This document shows positions 27,446-51,666 of a stretch of 64,000 bases of DNA, in pieces. A program made the position numbers and the translations under genes. The stretch spans positions 47,484 through 111,483 of the forward strand of contig JAWQFJ010002873.1 in NCBI GenBank assembly GCA_034096865.1. Reading direction: 5' to 3'. A model generated the notes under the pieces. It had not been told where the DNA came from and did no database searches. It saw nothing but the letters and a program-made list of their open reading frames with translations. This DNA is from Theodoxus fluviatilis (taxonomy: Eukaryota > Mollusca > Gastropoda > Cycloneritida > Neritidae). Positions within the stretch are counted from its first letter, which is position 1; each line of letters opens with the position of its first letter.

Positions 27446-27452
27446 TAGGGAG

Positions 27453-27833
27453 TCAAGTGCTGCTTGACGACATCACGGGGACTTGCACACATGCAAAGGA
27501 AAGAGTGCTGCACCATCTGACAAGGGCTCCAGTCTTGAAGTCAAGGAAGATGTCTGTGGGAAGTCTCTCTCCCCACCACCACACATCAGTGTCGATATTT
27601 ACATCATCCAACATGTTTGGGTCCATGGTGCCCACAGTGCTTGAACATGTCACAATACTTGCCACATTGCTTTTCTCCAAGAATCGCCGGTTTCCCTTGG
27701 ACTGCAAGACAGCTCCTGCAAGAGTTTCATAGCTCCAATGCAAGAGAAGCTGTCCATGCCAGTGAGAGAAGTTTACCAGCAGACCATGACTGCAAATGAA
27801 ACAAACTGCTGCACAGATGGAAAAAACATACAT
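27453..27833 (-). other. Unidentified open region, possible exon or old element
   Basis: About 380 bp open on the minus strand (about 126 codons) and largely open on the plus strand as well. The minus translation is rich in Trp, Asp and hydrophobic residues (for example TMDPNMLDD and DVWWWGERLP) and does not look like simple repeat. The sequence TTTTTTCCATCTGTGCAG just upstream would serve as a 3' splice site. I recognise no domain. It lies just downstream of MEPCE and abuts transposon TIR-A, so it may be part of another decayed element. Confidence 0.2.
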
Positions 27834-28667
27834 CCACTGTTTGTAGGTACCGGCACCCTCTATACAGCTATGCGGGAAACACCAAAATTGCTTGAAATTT
27901 GGCCTTTTCTCAGAAGAGATTTCTCCATTCTGTTTTTATTCCCATGTTTAATATTGCTTGAAAAACAAAGTTTGAATCTTCTTCTATCGATTGCAGCTAA
28001 TTAATATTAGTTTAATGCAAGAACGCAAGTGTAAAAATTAATTAGAAAAGCAATCCCACATGCTGAAAGCTCAGCGTGCGCAGCTCTGGCCGCCATTGGT
28101 TTCCCGTCTCGTGTGGTTGCCGAAATCGGGTCACTGTGGAAAATTCCATTGCGCGTGTGTAAAAGTTTCATTCATGGTATGCAAATGATTTGAGGTTGAA
28201 AGAGGAATGATTCTGTACAGTGACTGTAAAAACTACCTTGCTGCTCACCCTGGCAATTAACAGGATATTGTAGTTGTACATATGCATTCATATTATAAAC
28301 CGTTTGTGCTCTGGGACTGAAATTCAGTGTACTGTCGTTGACCATTTTTCGCATATTTTTGTTATGACTATTGTTACAACTATAGAATCTTGTGTTGATT
28401 CTGAATCTTTTTGAGTTGTTTGATATGTACATAAACTGTAGACCAAATTTGAATACTCTTGAGTCTTGTCTGCTGTTCATGTGAAGATAAGTTTTCCAGT
28501 TTTACGGCTGAAACGGGCATAAATTCTTCATAATTATGTTTTGCAATTTCTGACTATTGAATTACTTGTGAATGTTTTTGAGTTGCTTAGTGTGCATAAA
28601 TTGCATACCAAATTAGAAAGCTGACCCTTGAATAAATTTGAAGATAATTGTCTTTAAGTTCACTCTT

Positions 28668-28801
28668 TCCACTGTGCCACCACTAAAAACTTGCGCTATT
28701 TTACTTTCACAAGCACATTTAGTTATAACTACTTTCCACTGTGCAACCACTAAAAACTTGTGCTATTTTACTTTCACAAGCACATTTAGTTATAACTACT
28801 A
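28668..28801. repeat. 67-bp tandem duplication inside TIR-A
   Basis: Two adjacent copies beginning TTCCACTGTG (offset 67 bp) and ending TTTAGTTATAACTAC differ at only a few positions, so the duplication is recent relative to the element. Confidence 0.9.
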
Positions 28802-29308
28802 ACTTAAAATATTGAATTTGAATGTTTGTCTGTTGCTTATTGTGTCCATAAACTACAGGCCAAATTTGAATACTCAGACTGCCATAGTTCTGAAGATATT
28901 GGTCTTTAAAGTGAAATTTAGTTTAAAACTGCCTATTTCTGTCATGGAAATTGAGGTTTTTGTCAATTTTTAAGCCCTATAACTTTTTTCCCACTAAACT
29001 GTATTGCTATTAAAAAAAGGCTTAATATATATGTCCATAGAGGTGTGAAAATGGATTTTAAGGCCTCTGTGTCCCTTATTATTAGAACTACAGACCTGTA
29101 AACATGCCCCCCCGGGCAATATTTATGCTCTTTTGAAGTCATTTTGAAGCCACTTTGGTATGATATCTCTGCTTTATCCTTCCTGCAGGCATGTTTCTTA
29201 TTGCAGATTCTTACTGGCAGCAATTTCTATTTTAAGAATATGTCAATATCTGAACTGTGCTGTATTAGTGTAAACAATGATAAAGTTGTAAAATTGCTGA
29301 AATCTTTG

Positions 29309-29314
29309 TTTATT
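29309..29314 (-). terminator. Candidate MEPCE poly(A) signal AATAAA, inside TIR-A
   Basis: Minus-strand AATAAA about 250 nt after the MEPCE stop. It lies within the right end of the transposon, so the mRNA end may be transposon-derived. AATAAA is common in AT-rich DNA; transcript evidence would be needed to settle it. Confidence 0.35.
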
Positions 29315-29563
29315 TTGGCCTTCACTCAGGGTCGCAACTTTGATGAGCAATATCTCGGGAACTAATAAAGCTAGCCACTTTTTTCTTCTTAGTTTTGTTA
29401 CCACTTTCCATAAAAACACATTTCATAAACAAAAGCACAAATCTAATTTTTGACTGCCGGTACCTACTGTTTGCAAGTAGCAGCTGTGCTCTCAGCCCCC
29501 AAGCAAGTTCCTCACAGTCAAAGGAGATCTGCTGCCATCAGCTGGAGTGGCTCCACAACTAGC

Positions 29564-41812
<12,249 letters not shown>

Positions 41813-41909
41813 TGTTATCGTTCTAGTTGAATTAGCAGCGCTTAACGCAGACCACGCAGACCACACAGTCCACAACCTCGAACGTCGCGCGTTCGACTAA
41901 ACGACGTCT

Positions 41910-41923
41910 ACAGCACGTGCTGT
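41910..41923. promoter_or_regulatory. Perfect E-box palindrome ACAGCACGTGCTGT
   Basis: A 14-bp perfect palindrome centred on CACGTG, a binding sequence for bHLH factors of the USF/MYC type. It lies about 100 bp upstream of the MEPCE start codon. Confidence 0.6.
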
Positions 41924-41953
41924 CGTAAACACTGCTCAAACTTCCGCTGGAGG

Positions 41954-41967
41954 GCGCCACCTAGCGG
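41954..41967 (-). promoter_or_regulatory. CTCF-like core CCGCTAGGTGGCGC
   Basis: Fits the vertebrate CTCF core CCGCNNGGNGGC on the minus strand. CTCF is conserved in bilaterians with a similar zinc-finger array, so binding is plausible but not shown. It lies in the shared promoter, which is a sensible place for a boundary between divergent genes. Confidence 0.5.
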
Positions 41968-42197
41968 ACGCTTTCGATCCACAATATTTTGATCTGAAAT
42001 CGGAGCAAAATACACTTCACCTTGCGATTCAAGCTGACCACTTTTCAGCAGCTTTTCCTGAATGCGAAGTTTCCGATAAACTCTCGTGCAAACCGTTGCA
42101 AAAACGTGGGATGATCACCCGATATCTTCGAGTTCGCCACCAGCGCAGTTCAGACATTTCCAGTGCAGGCAACACCTGCGAAATACTTAGTCGCGAA

Positions 42198-42209
42198 TGC
42201 GCATGCGCA
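42198..42209. promoter_or_regulatory. NRF1 site TGCGCATGCGCA
   Basis: A perfect 12-bp match to the palindromic NRF1 consensus, a hallmark of CpG-rich bidirectional promoters of housekeeping and germline genes in animals. It lies 687 bp upstream of the ZCWPW1-like start codon and 386 bp upstream of the MEPCE start codon. Confidence 0.75.
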
Positions 42210-42884
42210 AGAGGAGGTTGATGGGAAGAGCCCGGGCTTTGCAAATTGGGAATTTCTGTCGTCTGCTCGAGTCTGAGTGTTTGTCATCGAAGGTCTGTCC
42301 TGAGAAGTTCCACACTTGTTTTCGTTTTTAAAGATGATTTTGAACAAAATACGAAACAAAAATGAAGGACTATTCTTTCTAAGTCACACTTTATTCAACT
42401 TTAATGAATTCGATATATTTTCTGTCAGCTAATGGTCGTGTTTAAGCGACGGTTTGTGCCTCCGAGTATCTAGTAGTATTGTCACATTGTGTGTGTAGAC
42501 ATTGATAAAATTTCGATTTTTGACTTCGGCACAATTACCTGTTTCATTTAAACACATTTTATTAGTAACTGCATGTGAAACTGAAGACCTCGGCTATAGT
42601 ATATGCACCACCATGTTTTGCTAGAAACTTCACGATCAGCTTTGCGAATTTTGAGCATTGTCTTTTGATCGCGGAAAGTTTTTCTGATGTTTAGGCAAAC
42701 ATCGAAAGTGGGCTGTATAAATTTGTCCGTCATTCTATTGATTTCTGTTGCTATTATTTGGTATTCGTTGAATTTTAGTATTTGTTGAAAGGTATTCGTG
42801 TTTGTTACTAGCTGTCACTGCATTACATTATTAATTTTCACTTGGATCTTTCCAGAAAGTTTGTGTGAAGCTGAACTCGCCAAC

Positions 42885-45386
42885 ATGAGAAAGCGCGTGA
42901 CATCTTTGAAGGAGAAGTTACAGACGAGAAATATTCCAGACACAGGTTGGTGCTTTTTAAAAATCAAAGCAATAACAAAAACTAAGCTTCAGTTGAATTA
43001 TTCCTTATAAATAAGTATATAAGACTAATCCCCTATGGTCTGACCCAATCAGAAAAGTTGGTCCGATCATTGTGCTTTTTGTTATTCAATAACAATAACT
43101 TATTGTTGTTTTGTTTTGCTTTTGATTGACCCTCATGGGCATTCCAAAATTTTTCATTTCCCACTACAGATTAATAACATGTCATTGTCAGTAAGATAGG
43201 GACTACTGACTGGGCTACTCCAATAGTGAAGCCAGAGTTGGCGTTGAGAAATCAAATGCTTGGATTTGCTTGGTTTTGAGGCATCAGGATTGTATCACAT
43301 CATTCAGACCTGACTTTCATGCACTGGCATTAAATTTCTCATTGAAAATGAAATTAGAATTATTATTTTGTTTTTTGCCCGCTTGTATATTTCCATGTAT
43401 TCATATGTTAATTTGAATGCTTTTGTTGAAATGAAACTTCAGGTCACTATACACCTGAACATTGAGTCATGTATAGGCTGGAGCCTAAATGCCCTGACCT
43501 GATGTTTGATGTCCTGAAGGCATGGATGTTCAGCCAATGTAATTGTTTTTGTTTACAAAAATCAAATTTGTGATGGCTGTAAAAAGTCTGAGTTATTAGT
43601 ATATTACAAAATGTAGTCAGTTTGTTCACTTTGTATCACATGATGTACCGGAATAATTGTCAATTTAGAAAAGGGGTGACCAAATACCTGGCTTTTCCCT
43701 ATAGAGACTGACGACCAATTTCTACTAAAACCATCCTTTTGCTGAAACTAATTGATCAATGTTTTGGGAATTGTCGACTCAACACTGTCAGCATTATAAA
43801 GATACAGATGCTTGATCCAATAATTTGTGCCAAATGGAGGTTTTGAATTTTATATAGATTTTTGCCTTTTTAAGTAGCGTAGCTGTGTCTCAGAATTTGA
43901 TAGGAGTGAATTGCAATACTCAATATTTGCTTATGAACAGTTCTATTTTTGTCATTAAACTTACATTGGAATCAATGCTTTGAAATTGCATGCAGAAGTT
44001 GCTGTGATACAGGGAATGTCTTATTTCAGACATTATTAGTGCTTACTAATAAACAAGATGCATGCACTAGTGGTTCAGTGTGAGAATGTACCTTGATGAC
44101 CCCAGGCACCTGGGTTCAGTGCTGCCAAAGTGACTGCAAGAAGTGGCGGTACATGTCTGGAGTGCAAGACCCGTCTGATGTCCCAGATTACTGGACCTGC
44201 AGGGACAACCCAGGTCTGTCAGACATGGCTTTTTAATGACAGGACATCTTTTCAAATTCCCGATTTGCTTTTATGCGTTTTGTTGCAAATGCTGGATTGC
44301 ATTCTGTGATAGTTAAATGTCACATGTGCATTATGGCTTTGAAATAGCTGTTTTAGCCGTGCCATCATATATTATCATCACACCTACTCTTGACATTTTG
44401 TCATTTTACAATGAGCTGGAACATTATTGTGGTGGCAAATCATTGGCATTCTTATGAATCATCTATGTCAGTCAGAGAACATTGTTAAAAAAGAATTAAC
44501 ATAGAACAGCAGAGTGGCCAAATTACCACCAATGCCTTGGAGATTCAGAATACCAAGGGAAAAGTTCATGTAGTTGTCAAATGTCAAATTGAATGTGATG
44601 TTGAGTTTATAGTGCTAAAGTTGAGCATACTTGAAGAAAAAACCTGCAGAGGGATAGTTCTTCTGCTTTGTGGAATTTCATTTAAATGAAATCAGGAATA
44701 AATAGGCACTTGCATGTAATGCCCATATTTGAAATGCCAATACATTAACAAACTTACTGCTGATTTATTCAGTTAGAGTTCTTTATAGTGTGCTGCTGGA
44801 ACACCTAGCACATATGTGCCAGTCAAGTGTTTGAAGTACACAATCAATGCAAGCTTATTCCATGTGAATGTGTCTGGCATATGCCTTATGGGCTGATCAG
44901 TCAAGACCCTCTTGTATTTGTGTTCCTCCCTAACACTCACTAGTTTTTCCCTGTTTTCTGGCAAATAGACGAAAGATACAACAGCTGTGACAAGCCTGAG
45001 GAGGAATATGATGAGAGTGAGCACATTCTCACCAAATACACAGAGGGTTCAGTGGTTTGGGCCAGGATGTCGGGGTACCCCTGGTAAGAGAAGGACTGAT
45101 CCTTAACATTTCCAGATCGCATGCATTCATTTAATATATTTTTAATTCATAACTTCCATGTTTGACATTACTGTTTGATATGTGACACTTCTTTTTTATG
45201 GAAAGTATAGGACCTACTGACTGTGAACTTTATTAGCGATGATTAACAATATTTTGCATGAAGTAGTATGGGGGCTTGCTTCTTATGTCACCTGTTCTGT
45301 TGAGATCTCTGCATGTTGATCGCTTTAGTCACATTCATTCTTTATCTCTGTCTCTAGTCTATGCTTGCCTGCCCCCCACTTCCACG

Positions 45387-45455
<69 letters not shown>

Positions 45456-48400
45456 AACAAAAAATGAAACAAATCTGTTTGGAATATATTGTGTGTTTGA
45501 TATTCTTCAACCTAAATCCTCTGGCTCTGTAATTTTATTTGTATTACTTTTGTTCTTTTAGTGAAAAAAAAGTTATAATTTAGTACTGATTTGTAGTCTC
45601 TCATTTTCTTTGAAAGTAACTGAAGGGCATTTTGATACCATTGGATTTTGGAACACGCGTTTCATAAAATTAGTGCACACTGTTTCAGTGTGGTTGGCTT
45701 GAAACAAGAAGGCATAAATGAAGAATGAGAAGATTGTTAATAATCAGTGAATCCTGTATGGCATTCCTAATATGCCCTTCTGTTGTTAATAGTCATGTGG
45801 AAATTTTTTCTTCCTGTAGTCATTTGAAATGAATTTGATTATCCAGTTCATTGTGTTCTTTTAAACCCAGGGATGTGGGCTAGGCTCCAGTTTTCCTTTT
45901 TGAACTAGGTGCAGGCATCTGTGCCCCAAGGTTATTACTTGGCTGTTGAATTCAGAATATCTAGTCCAATGAGGGAAACTTGAAAGGGATCAGTTAGAGG
46001 TGAGCTTAGGCTTACAGCAAGGTTGTTTTGGGAATGATAGCAAGGAGCATAGATAGATGGTATGGGACAGTATACATTCGGGTTGATGATGCTGTGTTTG
46101 GCCTTGCAGACTTTAAACAGGACAGCTAGCCAGCCATCTGTCTGTATGCTAAGGCCTCAGTCATCATTTCACTGGCTGGTTATGTCACCATTCTGCACAA
46201 TATCCTGGAATTCTTACATGGACAGCTTATGGTAGATAATGTTTTTGTGCAAATGCTACATATGGTAATTTTAATGGAAATTATTCACAAGATAGTAGGA
46301 TTAGAATATTAGAGGTTTCAGGATGGGGTGGGGTGCTAGGGCTTGGAAAAGATTTCTTAAAGGTGCATTCTTACATAGCCTGAGCTAGTGTATGTTTGCC
46401 AGACAAAGCCTTAAGCCAGTTAAGGATTTATATGGTGCCTTCCATAGTTCCGCAGAACATTGCTCTAAATGAAGGATTGAAATTGTCGCTTGTCCTCATC
46501 TAAAGTCTGTCCCATTTCATTCTCACGCTATTGCATGTGTTACTATAAACTAATAGGTAGGAAAAAAAAATCTTGAAAAACTTGGTCAAGATAACCGAAC
46601 TGATGTTGGTCTTCTGCTTCTGTTCCACATTAACTCCTCCCCCCCCCCCTCCCCCTCCTCCCTCCCCCCTCCCCCTCCCCCTCCTCTTCCTCTTCGGACT
46701 TCCTCCTCCCCCTCCCCCTCCCCCTCCCCCACCCCCTCCTCTTCCTCTTCCTCCTCCCCCTCCCCCTCCCCCTCCTCCTCCTCTCCCTCCCCCTCCCCCT
46801 CCTCCTCCTCCTCCTCCTCCTCCTCCTCCGTGATTGTTTGCAAAAGTGTACACGTAATTTCATATTCTGTTATGTTCGTTAGGTTTTTTGATGAATTGAT
46901 AGTTGTTATTAAATCTCCATCTTGGCCTCTGGCAAATTTTTCTGATAGAACCTTTTACAAGGCATTAAATTGATTGTAATTTTCTGCAATAGGTGATTGC
47001 AAACATTACTACAAACAAATGTTCACATCTTATGAATCTTGGTTAATTCAGCTGAAGTGTAAGAATGTGTGTTAATGAATGAGCTTGGGCTTCTTACTAC
47101 TACTTGTTTTTCTTCTGCAGTTCTTCACATTGATTGATGCAACTTTTAGACATGTGGATCACACTGTTGGACCAAGAATTATAACTACTCTGTGCACACT
47201 ATCTGACTTTGCTACTGTCTTCAACTTGTGTTTTTGTCATTTTTTGCGGTCACTCACTTGCAACTGCAGAGTCTTGTACCTTGCTACTTCTTGGTGCTTT
47301 GCAGGTGGCCAGCCATGATTGAAAGCGACCCAGACAGTGGAGAGTACATCAAGCGGGAATTTGAAACAAGCATGCTCCCTGTAGGTTGGAAGCTGATAAA
47401 AATAATCATTGATTGGACTGCATACGTTTCCAAAACTTAAAATGAACTGCTCAGACTGTTCGTTAAAAGAGATCTGGTGTATGTTGAAAGGGCATAGGGT
47501 TACAGGTATGCATGTGTGTATCTGTGTGTGTTTGCACTCGCGCATGCTGGTATTCGTGTGTGCGTGTGTATGTGTCTGCATGTGCTAGCCAGAGAGAGTA
47601 AACATGTACTTAGTGTAATTCTTTAACTTAGTTTAAGGTTTCTTTTCGCTGGATTTTTATTATTTCAACTTTTTAATGCATGTACCTTTACTACATTTAG
47701 GGGGCAAAGGGCCTACTATGGTGGTAATTACATAAATGTGATCAGCTGAGTTTTAAAATTTATATTATTATTTCCAAATTTTAAGAAAAGACCATTCCTT
47801 TTCAATTGTTGCAATTAGAAGATGTGAATTGTGTAGCATTCCATTTCAAATATTTTTCAGGTGTTGATCATGTATGTTTGAAATTTGTTATACAATGGCT
47901 TTCTTTCAAAGTGGCTCCCATGTAGGGTTTGATTGTACCATACTTTCCTTTCAGAGGTGCTACCATGTAGTTTTCTTTGATGACAAGGTGAGCCGGGCAT
48001 GGATTTCACCCTCAAGCCTGAAGCCCTTCGCAGAGATAGACCCGTCTGACAAAAAGCGGGTGAGCAAACAGATAAAATCACATTCATTTTGAGTCTGACA
48101 GTTACTTTCTAAGATGCTACAGCAGACTAAACTTTAGTTTTGAATCAAATGTAATAGAATATTTTCCATGCTTCTCATGAGAAGCAAAGCATTTTAGGAT
48201 GCAGGTAATGGGTGAGATGTCTCAAGACATTAACTATTGCTTTACCTGAATTCATGCCTCATTATTTATAAGGGTGCTGAGTGAGATGAATGAACCTAAA
48301 GCACCTAACATTAACTTCTTGAAATATGTGTTGACAGGAATGCTTTTAGAGTAGCTCAGCTAAGCTTTGAGGTTCTATTTGCTTGTGGAATTGTTTACAT

Positions 48401-51400
48401 AATCTCCACATGCAATGAATGGGAAGGGCTCAGTGCAGTCTTTAACTGTGATGACCTCCATTCCCTATCCTGCAAACCCCACCCCCCTTACCCCCACCCC
48501 CCTTACCCCCAACCCCTTTACCTCCCACCCTCATCCCCCCTTTGGACAATGCTGCATGTTCCTCCACCATTCAGAACTCTGATATGATGAGGCCTCCTGC
48601 CTCTCTGCCCGCAATGTCCATTTTATTCTGAGTAGCATTTCATGCATTTCGTGAAAAACGTGTTAAAATACCAAGTCTTGGTAGTCTTATATCTGTTCAC
48701 AAGGATTCAACCATTCTTCAGGATAGTATGCACGGAGCATTGGCAATAGACATGGCAGCCTTGTTTCTTGTTTATGCAGTTCACCATCAAAGGCCAGAAT
48801 TACTACAAAGCTGTCTCCAGAGCTGCAGAATTGGCTGAACAAGCCCTGGCACTCTCTATCAAGGTAAATAGTTCCTGCTTTCCCTCACTAAAAGTTATGT
48901 GCTGTTCAGTTTCCTCAGAATGTTGGAGAGTGCTGGTGAAATCATTTCTAATAGTTTTATCCTTGGACAAAGTGTGAGACCAGGGGAGCTGCCATGTTCC
49001 TAATTCACTTATTGTGCATTTACAGGCAAAATGGGTTGCTTATGATTCATGACAGAGGAGTCAGACCACAGAATTTACTTGTACTTACTTTACCTGAGTA
49101 TTTCATGTAACAAGCTTGGCAAGTTATGGGAAATGCTTACATTTTCTTCACATTTGCTGATAAGATCTTCATTGCTAGGTTTGAGTGTTGCATTGCAATT
49201 TTTAAAAATTAGCACTTTGGAATGACATACAGATTGTCATGAAGTCTCCAACAAGACTTCTGAAAAACAAATTGCAGCCCAGTTGTACATGTATGTCCAC
49301 CCATATGGAATGAGATGGTGAGATGTAGTAGCAAATTGGGGGAAATTGAACATTTACTCTGTACAATGCTTTTAGTCTGCCAGACAGTACACACATACTC
49401 AATTATCGGCTTGTAACTGGGTTTTCTTAGATTTTTACTAAGAAGTTGTGCTTTGGAAAGAGTTGTTTTGCATTCAAACCATATTGATATGGCTAGCTGG
49501 TAATAAAAACAAAACGTAATGAGCATTAGGTAAAGGTGTGTGCTTACCGTGTGTGTGTGTGTGTGTCCGAGCGCGAGCGCTCACGAATGCACACAAAGGC
49601 TGTACATACCTAGAGCATTTTTGCCACTTTGCATCACTTTGTAGAGTTCACCAATCAAAAGTAAAGTAATAATTGTGCTTTGCCAACATGAATTATTTCA
49701 ATAAATGATAAAAAGTTTGTCATTAATTGTTTTCTTACTTTTTGGTGTGTGTGCTTATTTTCAGGAACGTCTGTCAAAGTTTTCCTTCAGCAGAAGGTAC
49801 AATGGCAGATGGGGAAAGGCCATGGAATGTTCAGATTCAGGTACGAGGCCTTCATATGTATAACTGAGGATTGTGAGCTCTTGTAATGATCACAGGTTCG
49901 TGGGGAAGAGATGGTGGCTTAGACTGTTACAGATGCTCGATTTAGATGTACCAAACTGTTGCCTTTATCTGAAAATATATATACTTTACAAAACTTATAT
50001 GGAATGTGAAGATACCTTCTGTGTTAAAAACATTTTTCCCCACCTGCATAATGACAATACATTTTGGGTCAGGTCAGGGGAGATAACACTGGCAATCATT
50101 GTTAGTCATGAATGGTTATGGTATTAACTCCCCTGCATAAGACTGGATAATTTTGCTTTGATGAAAATCATAAACACTTGACTAAAATGAAATACAGTGC
50201 ATGTTTTCTATAAACCTAAAACTTGGGTAGATCTTTCACAGTATAGGTACAGTACAATTAACATAGTAAATTTGTTTTTTCTTCAGTGAAACCAAATTCT
50301 TTCCAACTTGATATCAAACCCTGGGGCGGGTTTCAAAATAGGTAGTCGATCTTGGTCGCAAGATCTTGCTTCGCAGTAAGACCTAGCTAAAAAAAAACTA
50401 TCCCAGCGGCGAGCGAAGATCCAAGATGGCGACGACCGAGACTAGGGTTTATTTTTTGTGACGCTTCAACACTGAAAATATTCGATAATTCGTTCTCCGC
50501 TGACTCATGTGTGCCTTAATTTGTCACCTCGCTGCAATCTCAGCTGGACAATTTAAGTAGATTACGATTTTTGACTCACATGCGAAGCAAAAGTGAGTCT
50601 ATGTACTGAGCCGTTTCGTCCGTCCGTCCGGGCGTCCGGGCGTCCGTCCGTCCGGGCATAAAAACTTAAACGTTGGATTTTTCTCGGAGACTATTAAGTC
50701 TATCAACACCAAATGTGGCATGATGGTGTATGATGACAAGGCCTCAAAAAACATACATAGTGACTTGACCTTGCTTCAAGGTCAAGGTCACAGGAGCCAT
50801 AAATGTGGTCTCAAAAACAGTCATTTTTCACATTTTCCCAATTCTCTCCCACGTTATTGAGAATGGCGACCTTAGCTACAAGTGGTATATAGGTCAAAGC
50901 AAGCCCTATCTTTTGATACCAGTTTGGTTGACCTTGCTTCAAGGTCAAGGTCACAGGAGCTCTTCAAAGTTGGATTGTATACATATTTTGAAGTGACCTT
51001 GACCCTGAACTATGGAAGATAACTGTTTCAAACTTAATAATTATGTGGGGCACATGTTATACTTTCATCATGAGACACATTTGTTCACATATCAAGGTCA
51101 AGGTCACTTTGACCCTTATGAAATGTGACCAAAATGGGGTAGTGAACCACTAAAAGTGACCATATCTCATGGTAGAAAGTGCCAATAAGCACCATTGTGC
51201 TTTCTATGTCTTGAATTAAGAGCTTTGTGTTAGATGACCTTGGATGACCTTGACCTTGGGTCAAGGTCACGTGTATTTTGGTAGGAAAAATGTGTAAAGC
51301 ATTTCTTTGTGTATGATGTCATTGGTAGGTTTAGTTGTTTGACCTTGACGTTGAAGGTCGCCTGAAGGTCAAGGTCATATAAAGGTCAAGGTCAAGCATG

Positions 51401-51601
51401 TGAGTCGTATGGGCTTTGCCCTTCTTGTTGTACAATGATTTGCCGAAAGGACAAAAATGTTTATGCAAAGCATACCTAAATTCAATTTCAATACAAGTTG
51501 CAGCTAGTTAGCTCATCATTAAGAGTTGTGAAGATCCCAAGGTTTGCAGTCTGTGTGTGGTTTGGGCATCCACTTTATTAGAGAGTTAACAGTTTTGTTG
51601 G

Positions 51602-51666
<65 letters not shown>

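Larger units (their letters stand above)
27844..29466. mobile_element. TIR transposon family TAGGTAC, copy 1 (TIR-A)
   Basis: Bounded by TAGGTACCGGCA at the left and its exact complement TGCCGGTACCTA at the right, with the 7-bp direct repeat CTGTTTG on both sides (27837-27843 and 29467-29473). There is no transposase frame; 1623 bp long. It contains a 67-bp tandem duplication and three diverged passages of the type CATAAACT..AG.CCAAATTTGAATACTC near 28430, 28600 and 28850. The right subterminal part resembles that of copy 2. It lies 97 bp beyond the MEPCE stop codon. Confidence 0.85.
41813..42884. promoter_or_regulatory. Divergent promoter region between MEPCE and the ZCWPW1-like gene
   Basis: About 1.07 kb separates the two start codons and contains the 5' UTRs and first non-coding exon(s). 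Recognisable sites: an E-box palindrome (41910-41923), an ETS-like CGGAAG on the minus strand (41941-41946), a CTCF-like core (41954-41967) and an NRF1 palindrome (42198-42209). CpGs are clustered at 41870-42260, unlike the AT-rich surroundings. No TATA box is evident, as expected of a CpG-type bidirectional promoter. Exact start sites cannot be placed from sequence. Confidence 0.75.

Noticed and set aside
41813..41875. N-terminal extension of MEPCE to 41875 (MWTVWS...)
   Set aside because: The codon at 41875-41873 is TTG, not ATG; the first in-frame ATG is at 41812.
42219..42292. An ATG frame of 24 codons with a donor-like GTCTGT, as a first coding exon of the ZCWPW1-like gene
   Set aside because: Its phase does not fit the acceptor at 42855/42856: joining it gives an early stop. 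It may still be 5' UTR.
46573..46833. Pro-rich frame in ZCWPW1-like intron 3
   Set aside because: A C-rich simple repeat; exon 3 joins exon 4 in phase through the PWWP motif, leaving no room for an extra exon.
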